Positions 1 to 8,258 of a stretch of DNA of 64,000 bases are shown here, one piece after another. The notes under the pieces were generated by a model, which was not told the DNA's origin, did no database searches, and saw only the letters and a list, made by a program, of their open reading frames with translations. Made by a program: the position numbers and the translations under genes. Numbering within the stretch: the first letter of the stretch is position 1; each line of letters starts with the position of its first letter. The stretch is from Schizochytrium sp. CCTCC M209059 (lineage: Eukaryota > Sar > Bigyra > Thraustochytrida > Thraustochytriidae): the NCBI GenBank assembly GCA_000818945.1, contig KN805465.1:1-64000 (forward strand), in the 5' to 3' direction.

Positions 1-95
1 GCCGCGGCGCTGCCGCTCTTCTTCGCCGCGCCGCGCGCCGCGGGCCGCCCGTCGTCGGAGTCGCCGTCCAGCGCGGAGAAGAAGTTCGAGCTCAT
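1..95 (-). CDS. 5' end of a possible Stm1/SERBP1-like protein (partial)
   Basis: An ATG on the minus strand at 93-95 opens a frame that runs off the window edge without a stop, giving about 31 residues beginning MSSNFFSALDGDSDDG. A short hydrophobic/aromatic patch followed by an acidic stretch and then Ala/Lys-rich sequence is the N-terminal pattern of the Stm1/SERBP1/HABP4 family of ribosome-bound hibernation factors. The match is only a dozen residues, so this is a suggestion. The gene is divergent from the next gene at 1236 and shares its 5' region. Confidence 0.4.
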   Translation of the reverse strand, partial: MSSNFFSALDGDSDDGRPAARGAAKKSGSAA

Positions 96-1235
96 CTTGC
101 TCGCCTCGCTCGCTCCGTCGCTCAACAGCCCCTGTCGCAACCGACCGCAACCGAACGCAACGCAACGCAGCGCAACGCAACGCAACGATCTGCCGCCGCC
201 GCTATGCACGCACGCGCGCACGCACGCACGCACGCACGAGCCGCTCGCTGCCGCTTGCGCTTCTGCGCGCCTCCTTTCCGCCTTCTTTCTGCCTTGCCTC
301 GCCGCCGCAAATCCGCCGCGGCCCGCGCAAGTGCGTCTCCGCGCCGCCGCAAGTCGCCTATGCGCCGCCGCAAGTCGCGCAAACCGCCGCCACCGGCCGC
401 GGCTGACTGTTAGAAGATACTGGAGCGAGCGAGAGAGATCCAAGACGAGGGAGAGAACGGGAAGAACGGCCGGAGGAACACCGCGGGCCGCGCGGAGCCG
501 CACGATTCCCGGGGGCAAAAGCCTGCCCAGAGACGCGCACGGGCACAGGGAGCTGGTCTGTGCTGCGTCTTTGGCGAGCTCGCCGACCGGTTGCCCGCCC
601 GGACAGCGAGCTGGCGAGCTTGCGATCGAGCGAGCGGCTGCGCGCGGCCTCGCCATCAACGATAACAAGGAAACCCCTCGCGGCGTTGGTAAAACGATAA
701 CCGTCTTCCTTCGATCTTTCTTTTCAAGTCTACTATGTATACTATATCTTTTTTGTCGGCGATTCTTTGCGCGCCTACTTCGGAGAAACAAGTTGCTCCG
801 ATTTTGCGCAACCCCAATCCGGCCTCAGCTTCTTCAGTCTTTTTCCTTTTTACGACGCGGACATCATAGCTTGATCGAACACGACGCTGAGGCCGCGGTA
901 GGCCGCGAGCTTGCGCACGTCTCGCTGCAGAGGCAACGTCCAGGATAACGCTGCGACCGACACGAGCCCTGCACGTGGCTGTCGGCGCTGGCGCACTCCG
1001 TCGCTTCAAGCAGCTCCGGCACGCCGCGCTTTGTAGCACCAGAGAGTTCGGGGACGCCGAGGGACGCAACGCTTTTGCTTTCGTGCAGACGCGCGCGGGC
1101 CACCGAGACAGCGATAGGTTTTAGTCTGACCTGACTCAAAGACCGGAAACACGAGGAACGAGCTGTAGCGAGTACAAAAGATAATCAAAGCGTAGAGGGC
1201 GACGGAATTAGTCAAGAGAGAGAAGCCCAAGCACA
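96..1235. promoter_or_regulatory. Divergent intergenic region
   Basis: About 1.1 kb between a minus-strand start at 95 and a plus-strand start at 1236. It contains CAACG-type repeats (about 136-187), a CACG run (205-240) and a 21-bp minisatellite at 302-385. The open frames across it are low-complexity Arg/Ala/Pro sequences and look non-coding. No RNA gene is visible. Confidence 0.5.
302..385. repeat. 21-bp minisatellite, about 4 degenerate copies
   Basis: Copies start at about 302, 323, 344 and 365, each containing CCGC(G/C)GCAA followed by GT(C/G) in the better ones. The same 21-bp period and core (GCAAGTSG with TATGCG) recurs at 52177-52241 in another divergent intergenic region. Confidence 0.6.
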
Positions 1236-2462
1236 ATGCTCACGTCGCTAGCGAGACCTGGACTTGCGTCCAAGCTCACATTACGCGCCGCTGCGAATCT
1301 TCAAGCGCCCTTGCTCGACTTGGATCAGCACACCTTTCCCACCGTTGACCAGCACACCTTGCCTCCCTTTGATCAGCACACGCTTCGCAGCATCAAGATT
1401 CCCGGAGGCGCAGGCGACAAGGAACCTGCGAGTCACCCTCCCCACCCTGGCCCAGGACCCGATCCCATCGATGATCCAGCAAGTCATCCCCAAGGTCCAG
1501 GCCCCGAACCCATTGACAATCCCGCAGGACATCCGCCCACGCCTGGGTCTGACCCCGTCGAAAACCCTGCTCGCCACCCGCCTGGACACGACCATGATCC
1601 CGTCGACGATCGTGGGGTCGGCTCCGGAGCCGGAGATCCTGATCCAAAGCCAGCAAGCGACTACACGGAAAATCAGCGCTGGGTTGGCCGCAGAGTGCAG
1701 CCTTGGGACGCGTCGTTCACCGTGCTTCCCTGGGGCCTCGTCCCTCAAGACATTGTGAAATCCGAAGTGGTGCCTCGAGCGCGTGACCGCTTCGCGTCCA
1801 ATGCAAAGAGTAGCATTCTTTCACCAAGCAACGTCCTTCAGCTTTACGAAACCTCGATTGACGAAGTCGAACTTGGTGCAGAGGCCGCATATCATTTTCT
1901 CGCCAACACCTTCAGCAAAGGGCGCCCTTGCTTTGAAAAGGAACACCGAGCGCAAGTCAAGCCGCAGCTCGCTGCCTGCTTCGATTTGCAACTTCGCCTC
2001 ATTCCAGAGAACGAAAGTCTCGTCGAAGTTCATGATATCCACGACGTCACCGTTACGACGGCCTTTCCCCTTCTCAATGTGGACCCGACCAACCCGGAGA
2101 TCCTCGACAAGAGTCGCTGGCTTTTCAAGACGCTCGGTCTGAACGGCTTTACGGCTCAGTTGCACTTTGCTCGCGAAATTTTTGGTCGCATTCGTCGCCA
2201 ATTTGTTTCCGGCGAGGCACAAGGCTTTTGCCTTGCGGTTGAAGTCATCATCCGCACGAGCGAGACAGCTCATTTCGGACCGGGCAAAGGTCAGCGTCGT
2301 ACCGATGCAGAGCACGTCCTTTGGTTCTATAGCTCCGATGCAGAAGACATCCTCGACCCAAGCCAGCCGCTCAGTTTCGAGCTCGCAAACATGAACGAAG
2401 CCCTCTCCATGATCCAAGACACCGCCACACCGGAACTTTGGGCCGCTGCTTCCTCTGCCTAA
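1236..2462 (+). CDS. Pro-rich repeat protein with a probable mitochondrial presequence
   Basis: 408 residues, single exon. The first 26 residues (MLTSLARPGLASKLTLRAAA and on) contain Arg and Lys, no acidic residue, and look like a mitochondrial presequence. Next come three copies of a DQHT(F/L)PxF unit, then four roughly 17-residue Pro/Gly/Asp units of the type HPPxPGxDPVDNPA (about residues 65-130). The C-terminal 260 residues are a normal globular domain of mixed composition. A segment around GAEAAYHFLANTFSKG faintly recalls Tim44/MBA1-like domains of mitochondrial ribosome receptors, but I would not name it from this. The stop is followed at once by an A-run, and the next gene starts 88 bp downstream on the same strand. 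Confidence 0.75.
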   Translation: MLTSLARPGLASKLTLRAAANLQAPLLDLDQHTFPTVDQHTLPPFDQHTLRSIKIPGGAGDKEPASHPPHPGPGPDPIDDPASHPQGPGPEPIDNPAGHPPTPGSDPVENPARHPPGHDHDPVDDRGVGSGAGDPDPKPASDYTENQRWVGRRVQPWDASFTVLPWGLVPQDIVKSEVVPRARDRFASNAKSSILSPSNVLQLYETSIDEVELGAEAAYHFLANTFSKGRPCFEKEHRAQVKPQLAACFDLQLRLIPENESLVEVHDIHDVTVTTAFPLLNVDPTNPEILDKSRWLFKTLGLNGFTAQLHFAREIFGRIRRQFVSGEAQGFCLAVEVIIRTSETAHFGPGKGQRRTDAEHVLWFYSSDAEDILDPSQPLSFELANMNEALSMIQDTATPELWAAASSA

Positions 2463-2550
2463 CAAAAAAAAAAAGAGCCCGGGCTCAACAAGCAACCGAG
2501 CAAGACTCCCTCCCTCGTTCCCCATCTTCTTTATCATTACTAGAACAACA

Positions 2551-4170
2551 ATGTCGTCTGCGCGCCGGCGGGTGGCACGTTTGGCTCTACCAGCCGCCTC
2601 GCTCGTCGTCCTGGCTGCACTCTCCTCCCGTGCCGATGACCGCACTGTGTTGTCAGCGGCGGCGGTGGTGACGACTCCAGCGCCATCGTCCATGACACCG
2701 CCAGTGCCAAAGGTCTTTGACGTGGCCATTGTCGGGGGCGGCGTTGTGGGCCTGGCCGTTGCGCGCGAGTGCGCGGCTCGCGGAAAGACCGTCGCTCTCC
2801 TTGAAAAGGAAGATGCCTTTGCCGCGGGCGCCTCGAGCGGAAACAGCGGCCTTGGGTGCACCGGCTATGACGCTCCTGTCGGATCCCTCGAACGCAGACT
2901 TTTGCGCAGGTCTATCCAGCTCCACCAAGAGCTTTATCGTTCTTTTGGTCTTTCGCATGAGCATGTGCGCAAGTGTGGATCTTTGGTGGTTGCCTGGAAC
3001 GACGAGCAGCATGCCGAGCTTCCGCACGTCCTCGACGAGAATCGCCTCGCTGGTGATAACGAGGCAACCCTGCTCAGTGCGCAAGAGCTTCGGGAAATTG
3101 AGCCTACGCTAGATCATAGCGCGCGTGGCGCCGTCTTGTGCCCATACGAGGCAGTCGTCGAGCCGTGGCTTGTCCCCATGGGCTACGCCGAGAGTGCGCG
3201 ACGTTTTGGTGCAAATCTCTTTCTACGGTCACGTGTTGCGTCTGCTTCAAGAGATGCCGACGCCAACGTGTGGGAACTCAAAGTAGAGAACTCAGATGAT
3301 GCCTCGCTTGGACGAAGCCAGACGCAAACATTGCTCACAGACGCTCATGCACAAGCTCATGTGCGCCAACCACTGCATCTGACGAGAGACGACGTCTGGT
3401 CTGGCCCAAAGCTTCGCGCTCGCGTTGTGGTCAACTGCGCTGGTCTTCGGGGCGATGAACTCGAGCGACTGACCAAAGAGCCTGCCGCAAAGTCTGCTAG
3501 CTTTACAATTCGTCCACGCAAGGGCCAATTTGTAGTTTTCCAAGCCCCAAAAGGCGATTCGAGTCCCGCGCTCATTATTGAGCCAGTGGCAACGCAATTT
3601 ACAAAGGGTGTCATTGCCTGGACGACAGTCTATGGCAACATCATTGTGGGACCCACGGCTGTCGAACAAGCAAGCAAGACCGACCGCGCAACAGATCTCG
3701 AGACGGTGCAACGTCTCGAAGCGTGGGGTCGCAAGATACTTCCTGAATTACGCAATGCAAAGGTCATTGGCACGTATGCGGGTCTGCGACCTGCCACTGA
3801 GCATCGCGACTTCCAAGTTTCTGTCTCTCGACCAGGCTGGGTCACCGTCGGCGGCATTCGCAGCACAGGTCTTTCAGCAAGTTCGGGTCTTGGCGAGTAC
3901 GTTGCAAATCTTGTCGACGGAATTTTCGAGCCAGAAAGAGAGTCTTCGACTTCGCCCTCAACTTCATCGTCGTCAATGCCTGGCGTGTCTGCCGCCGCCG
4001 CTTCACCAGCGCCACGGCCGCCGCAACGGCTCGAGCCTGTTCCATCGCTGCAGACACTTGCAAACGAGTATCGAGCCCGTGGCGATGGTTGCGTCACCTT
4101 GTATGGCCGTGTCCATCGCGTTACTCATCCAATCTCTTCCTTTGGCATGGAAACTTTTCAAAAGTCGTAA
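2551..4170 (+). CDS. FAD-dependent oxidoreductase, DAO family (glycerol-3-phosphate / 2-hydroxyglutarate dehydrogenase-like)
   Basis: 539 residues. Residues 1-29 form a positively charged start and a hydrophobic stretch, consistent with a signal anchor or organelle signal. The Rossmann dinucleotide motif VAIVGGGVVGLAVA lies at about 58-71 and is followed by the acidic residue (LLEKE) that binds the ADP ribose, then ASSGNSG, the segment typical of the GlpA/LhgO branch. Further family blocks are PRKGQFVVF, the pair GPTAVEQ / GTYAGLRPAT, and the C-terminal ITVGGIRSTGLSAS-type motif that closes the FAD site. The family oxidises 2-hydroxy acids, amines or glycerol-3-phosphate. The substrate cannot be read from the sequence. 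The last 120 residues, Ser/Ala/Pro-rich then globular, are an extension beyond the catalytic core. Confidence 0.9.
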   Translation: MSSARRRVARLALPAASLVVLAALSSRADDRTVLSAAAVVTTPAPSSMTPPVPKVFDVAIVGGGVVGLAVARECAARGKTVALLEKEDAFAAGASSGNSGLGCTGYDAPVGSLERRLLRRSIQLHQELYRSFGLSHEHVRKCGSLVVAWNDEQHAELPHVLDENRLAGDNEATLLSAQELREIEPTLDHSARGAVLCPYEAVVEPWLVPMGYAESARRFGANLFLRSRVASASRDADANVWELKVENSDDASLGRSQTQTLLTDAHAQAHVRQPLHLTRDDVWSGPKLRARVVVNCAGLRGDELERLTKEPAAKSASFTIRPRKGQFVVFQAPKGDSSPALIIEPVATQFTKGVIAWTTVYGNIIVGPTAVEQASKTDRATDLETVQRLEAWGRKILPELRNAKVIGTYAGLRPATEHRDFQVSVSRPGWVTVGGIRSTGLSASSGLGEYVANLVDGIFEPERESSTSPSTSSSSMPGVSAAAASPAPRPPQRLEPVPSLQTLANEYRARGDGCVTLYGRVHRVTHPISSFGMETFQKS

Positions 4171-4828
4171 CAAAAGAAATTGTATCCCAGTCTCTCTCTA
4201 CTTTTAAAGCTTTATCAACAGCTAGCACCGAGATTTTCCCCAGACAAGACATTTTCCAGAGGAAAACAAGAACCCAAGCTCTGCAGTGAACTCAGATTCA
4301 ATGCCCTCTTACGGCCATGCCGCATTTCATTCCACATACAAAAGAATGACAATTGCAAAGAAGCAACCAAGCAACCAAGCAACCGAGCAACTAAGCAACC
4401 AAGCAACCAAATAACCAAACCACCAAACAACCAAGCAACCAAACAAAGAGCTCTTGTATGATCCACCGTTCTTGCACACAGATAAAACAAACAAAACAAA
4501 AACAAAACAGCTCTGTCCACCGTCTATCCTTTTCTTTCTTGGCCATCTTCTCAGCATGTGGACAAGGGGACACATACGAAAGTGTCCCCCGAATGCGATC
4601 GATGGTTCCGAGCGAGCGAGCAAGCAAGCGAGGGAGCGAGTGAGCGCGGCAGTTCTTCTCGCGCTACGACGGAGAAAGGGACGAAACGAGGGAACGCGAG
4701 GAGCGCGCGTGTCGAGACCACGGGCCCAAAGGGAAAGGAGAAAGCGAAGTAGCAAGCAAGACCAGAGCGCGAGCTACCGCGAGCATAAGTCAACCAATCA
4801 ACCAACCAACCAACCAACCAACAAGAAG
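4171..4828. other. Intergenic region and LYAR 5' leader
   Basis: Holds a CAACCAAG-type microsatellite (4361-4447), a GAGC tetranucleotide array (about 4609-4645) and a CAAC array (4789-4824) directly before the LYAR start. A frame is open upstream of the LYAR ATG back to 4454, but its sequence is low complexity and lacks family similarity. Confidence 0.5.
4361..4447. repeat. CAACCAAG-type microsatellite
   Basis: About ten degenerate copies of an 8-base unit CAACCAAG in the intergenic region upstream of LYAR. Confidence 0.8.
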
Positions 4829-5872
4829 ATGGTGTCCTTCATCTGCGACGCCTGCCAGGAGACAGTCAAGAAGCCCAAGGTGGATAACCACTATAAGTTT
4901 AAGTGCAGAGACTGCTGGGTCCTGAGCTGCGTTGACTGCGGCGTACGATTCGAAGGCGATCAGTACAAGGAGCACAATACCTGCATCTCGGAGGCTGAAA
5001 AGTACCAGGGCGCCCTGTACCAAGGACCCAAGGCTGGCAAGTCCAATGGCAAGGAAGACCCGCAGGAGCGCTGGACCGATGCCGTCACACGCGTTGCCGA
5101 AAAGGCAGCCGCTGGTACGATCTCGCTCAGTCCTGAGGCCACGGACATTTTGCAAAAGATGACTGCCTTCGAGAACGTGCCGCGCAAACAGAAAAAGTTT
5201 GTCAATTATGTTCACAACAGCTTTCGTGTGCCGCCGCCAGTGGTCACGTCAATCTGGGAGGCGCTGCAGAAGCAATGGAGCGACGAAAAGGTCGAAATGG
5301 ACAAGGCCAAGGCCGAGGCCGCTCTTGCCAAGGAAGAGAAGCAAGAAAACGGCACTGACAAAAAGGCCAACAAGAAGCGCTCGCGGGCCCAGAGCACCGA
5401 CAGTAGTAGTAGCAGCAGCAGCAGCAGCAGCGACAGCGACAGCGACAGCGACACTGAAAAAAACAAGAGCTCCACGGAAGAAAAGAATTCCAAAAAGGTG
5501 AAAAAGACGGATGATAAGGATGGCGACGACAAAGACACAAAGAGCGCCAAGACGAAGAAGAAGAAGGATAAAAAAGCGAAAAACGACAAGAACAAGGACG
5601 CCAAGTCTAGTGCAGAAGTTGCGTCCGCAGACGAGCCGTCTGCTGAGCCTGAAAAGGATTCAAACTCCAAGGTCACTTGGAAAAAGGAGGTTCGCGACGC
5701 ACTCAAGGCTGCAAAGAAACACAAGATGCCTTTCCAGGATCTCATGGCACTTCTCGCCAAAGGCAAGGTCAAGACTCCTGGCGACGTCAAGGTGAAAAAG
5801 TATTTGGGCAAGCATCCTGAAAAGTTCAAGCTTTACCCGAAAAAGGATGCCGTCAAGCTCATCCTCAAGTAA
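4829..5872 (+). CDS. LYAR: LYAR-type nucleolar zinc-finger protein
   Basis: 347 residues from the ATG at 4829, chosen because the protein then starts MVSFICDACQ, exactly where animal LYAR starts. Two zinc fingers occupy residues 1-60 (C6, C9, H21, C26 and the following CVDC...H...C set). A conserved block AFENVPRKQKKFVNY follows at about 112-126. The middle is a Lys/Ser/Asp/Glu-rich low-complexity region including a Ser run and SDSDSD. The C-terminal 65 residues (from about 280, VTWKKEVRDALK) correspond to the winged-helix domain of LYAR. The family works in the nucleolus in pre-rRNA processing and ribosome production. The 5' leader carries CAAC repeats. Confidence 0.93.
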   Translation: MVSFICDACQETVKKPKVDNHYKFKCRDCWVLSCVDCGVRFEGDQYKEHNTCISEAEKYQGALYQGPKAGKSNGKEDPQERWTDAVTRVAEKAAAGTISLSPEATDILQKMTAFENVPRKQKKFVNYVHNSFRVPPPVVTSIWEALQKQWSDEKVEMDKAKAEAALAKEEKQENGTDKKANKKRSRAQSTDSSSSSSSSSSDSDSDSDTEKNKSSTEEKNSKKVKKTDDKDGDDKDTKSAKTKKKKDKKAKNDKNKDAKSSAEVASADEPSAEPEKDSNSKVTWKKEVRDALKAAKKHKMPFQDLMALLAKGKVKTPGDVKVKKYLGKHPEKFKLYPKKDAVKLILK

Positions 5873-6268
5873 CTGTCAGTATCTTCTTCCTCCTCTTCTT
5901 CTTCATTCTTTCTCTCTTGCGTATCTTCAGGGCGCGGAAAAGTTTGACCTCCTTCTTGTTACTATCCTTCTTGCGACAGCTCTTTTTCTTTTCTTTTTCT
6001 TTTCTTTTTTTTCTGAGGTATAATAAGTTGAATCGCGATCTCAGCCTCAGCGGCAATCCTTTCAACGCCTCCCTCGGGGGAAAGAGAGAGAGAGAGAGAG
6101 CAGCAAAAGATTGTCAGGCCCAATCGCATCGCATACACGAGACGCATCGAGGCCTCCATTCGGCAAGCAGCACGCAAGACCCAGGCTACGTTACGCACGC
6201 GAGCAGTCTATCGCAGAACTCATCCTTGTGCGTGGGACTCAGTATCGTGGCCCAAGGGGACTCGCACG
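5873..6268. other. Intergenic region with pyrimidine tract
   Basis: About 400 bp between LYAR and the SOUL gene. It contains a TTTTC tract (about 5980-6014) and a GA run (6080-6100). No gene seen. Confidence 0.5.
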
Positions 6269-6943
6269 ATGGGCACCGTGTTTGGGAAGATCGACGTGGA
6301 GACGCCTTCGTACAACGTGATAGCCTCCTTTGAGCAGGAAAAGATTGAGGTGCGCAAGTACGGCCCGCGTTACGAGGCGTATGTGGTCTCGAGCGAGTTT
6401 CCTGATGCCAAAACGGAACAAGAGTTTAGTTCCGCGGCCTTTTGGACACTTGCCAAGTACATTGGAGTCATGTCTACACCTCAAAACGAGGGCCAGGCTT
6501 CGCATGAGCCCGAGGCTGTTGACATGACCGCACCTGTAGTCATGTCCAAAACCAGGAAACCCAAGAGCATCGACATGACGGCTCCCGTGGTTATGGGCGG
6601 AAAGGCTGATGAGGAGCAAACCATGGCTTTCATCCTTCCACATAAGTTCGTAACGCAACAAGAGAAACCTCCCACCCCTAGTGACGAGCGTGTGCACATT
6701 CGGCTGGTAGAAGGCGAGACTGTGGCCGTCAACACATTTGCGGGCATCTCCAGTCCCGACCGTTCCGCCAAACGGGCCCTTCGCACGGCAAACACCCTCG
6801 AGAACGATCTCGAAGGCAATCAGTTCAAGGTTGTCAAGGACGAAGACGGAAACCCCATCTGGACATTTCGAGGCTATAACTCGCCTTTCGTCCTCCCCTG
6901 CTTTCGCACCAATGAGGTCGCGATTCGAGTCGAGGCTCAATGA
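6269..6943 (+). CDS. SOUL-family haem-binding protein
   Basis: 224 residues, the usual size for a SOUL/HBP protein. Family blocks in order: IEVRKYGPRYEAYV (about 27-40), FWTLAKYIG, the MTAPV signature, a FILPHKF block (about 126-132), and the C-terminal FRGYNSPFVLPCFRTNEVAI, the usual end of the fold. SOUL proteins bind haem or free porphyrin in the cytosol or plastid. The MTAPVVM signature occurs twice (about residues 89-95 and 105-111), separated by a Lys-rich linker, which looks like a small internal duplication. The last 14 codons and the 3' UTR are duplicated just downstream (see the repeat at 6899-7206). Confidence 0.92.
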   Translation: MGTVFGKIDVETPSYNVIASFEQEKIEVRKYGPRYEAYVVSSEFPDAKTEQEFSSAAFWTLAKYIGVMSTPQNEGQASHEPEAVDMTAPVVMSKTRKPKSIDMTAPVVMGGKADEEQTMAFILPHKFVTQQEKPPTPSDERVHIRLVEGETVAVNTFAGISSPDRSAKRALRTANTLENDLEGNQFKVVKDEDGNPIWTFRGYNSPFVLPCFRTNEVAIRVEAQ

Positions 6944-7206
6944 GGAAGTCTTTCGATTCCTCGCCAGTGAGAAAAGTCGTGTACAGTCAAACTATTCTAA
7001 ACCCCCACTTTTCCAATTTCTTTCCTCTTGTCTGGAGTGACGTTGCATTGCTTGCATTCGCACGAATGAGGCCACGATTCGTGTCGAGTTCCAATGAGTG
7101 CGTGTTTCGATTCCTCGCCAATGGGAAAGTCGTGTGTCTTCAAATTCTTCTCCCACCACATCCACTTTTCTTCATCCTTGTCTTAAATGACGTTGCATTG
7201 TTGGTC
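6899..7206 (+). repeat. 154-bp tandem duplication of the SOUL gene 3' end
   Basis: Unit A is about 6899-7052 and unit B about 7053-7206. Unit A holds the last 14 codons (CFRTNEVAIRVEAQ, stop at 6941-6943) plus 3' UTR. Unit B (7053-7097) encodes CIRTNEATIRVEFQ and a TGA at the same place, and its UTR part also aligns, ending in TGACGTTGCATTG in both copies. Divergence is visible but the frame and stop are kept. Confidence 0.85.
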
Positions 7207-7679
7207 GTGTAAAACCATCCAGGGCGAACTTGCGCTACAAAGGAACTCTTGCATTCTTGAACGTTAAATCTTAAACCTATCCAACGACTTTCAGGCCTCT
7301 TTCTTGAACCTTTTTCCCCCTTTTACATTTGCAGAGATCCGCAAAACCAAAAAACGAGCACGGCGACAATTATTCATATGAACCCATTGGGCCCAAAAGC
7401 AAAAGCTATCGATGCTGCACCCAAGCAAGAACATTGTTCGTCAAACATGATCGAGACTAAGAAATGTTTTCCATCGAATGTATGGAAAAAGTGTAACACA
7501 GACAAGCCCATCCCAACCACGGAGTTGGCGTTTTCAAGTTATGAGCAGCAAGAAAGAAGCGGAGAAAGACGCAAAAAGTGCCAAGAAGAAGGAGAAGAAG
7601 AAGGCAAAGGAGAAGAGGAAAGCCAGAAAAAGGAAAGGAGAAAGAGGATCAGGCAAAAGCTGGGCACTTTGTTTTTTGT
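7207..7679. other. Intergenic region between convergent SOUL and RPS7
   Basis: Contains an AG-rich tract (about 7555-7660) that would encode Lys/Glu/Arg repeats on the plus strand. No convincing gene. It contains the 3' UTRs of two convergent genes. Confidence 0.4.
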
Positions 7680-8258
7680 TTAGTTCTCCACCGGGAACTC
7701 GAACACGACATCCTTCGATGTGAGCTTCTTGTACACGGTCGAGAAGGTATCGAGCTTGGTCTCAATGTTCACCTGGTCCCTGGTGTGCAGAAAGACCTTG
7801 AGCTGCTTGGAGCCATCAAGGCGGTAGCGGGTGCGCTTGCCAACAATCTCGGTCGGGTAGACGAGGTCGTCGAGAATAGCCTCGTGCACATGGGTGAGGG
7901 TGCGGCTCCTGGGCCGGACGCCCTGGGTCTTGATGTTGCGGTTGAACGAGTCGCCGTAGATGGTGCGGTGGCCAATAATAACAACGTGGTGGCCCTGGAG
8001 CTTCTTCTCGAGCTCGCGGACCAGACGCTGCTGGATCTTGCGGAACTCACCGAGGAGCTTGTAGGGGACCATGAGCACGGCGGCCTTGCGGCTGCCGTCC
8101 ACGGTCACCTCCTTGGCGCCAATGATGTAGAGGCCCTGGAGGTCGGCCTCCTTGAGCTCCGAGCTCGAGGTCTCGAGCTTGAAGATCTCATCGGCGACCT
8201 TGAGCTCGAACTCGTCCGGCTGCTTGCCGTCAGGCTTCACGATCTTAGACTCCGCCAT
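7680..8258 (-). CDS. RPS7: 40S ribosomal protein eS7
   Basis: 192 residues, close to the roughly 194 of other eukaryotes. The start is the ATG at 8256-8258 (MAESKIVKPDGKQPDEFE). An upstream frame extension to 8432 is Gly/Arg-rich and not part of the family. Family blocks include AVLMVPYKLLGEFRKIQ, the basic RPRSRTLTHVHEAILDDLVYP segment and the C-terminal TRYRLDGSKQLKVFLHTRDQ with VYKKLTSKDVVFEFP. It is a structural protein of the small subunit, acting in the cytosol and in SSU processome assembly. Single exon. The start region is divergent from the first GMC gene. Confidence 0.98.
   Translation of the reverse strand: MAESKIVKPDGKQPDEFELKVADEIFKLETSSSELKEADLQGLYIIGAKEVTVDGSRKAAVLMVPYKLLGEFRKIQQRLVRELEKKLQGHHVVIIGHRTIYGDSFNRNIKTQGVRPRSRTLTHVHEAILDDLVYPTEIVGKRTRYRLDGSKQLKVFLHTRDQVNIETKLDTFSTVYKKLTSKDVVFEFPVEN

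Noticed and set aside
7541..7683. Small Lys/Glu/Arg-rich frame (MSSKKEAEKDAKSAKKKEKKK) at the 3' end of RPS7
   Set aside because: It is the translation of an AG-rich tract between convergent genes and runs into the antisense of RPS7. No domain, no support for a gene.
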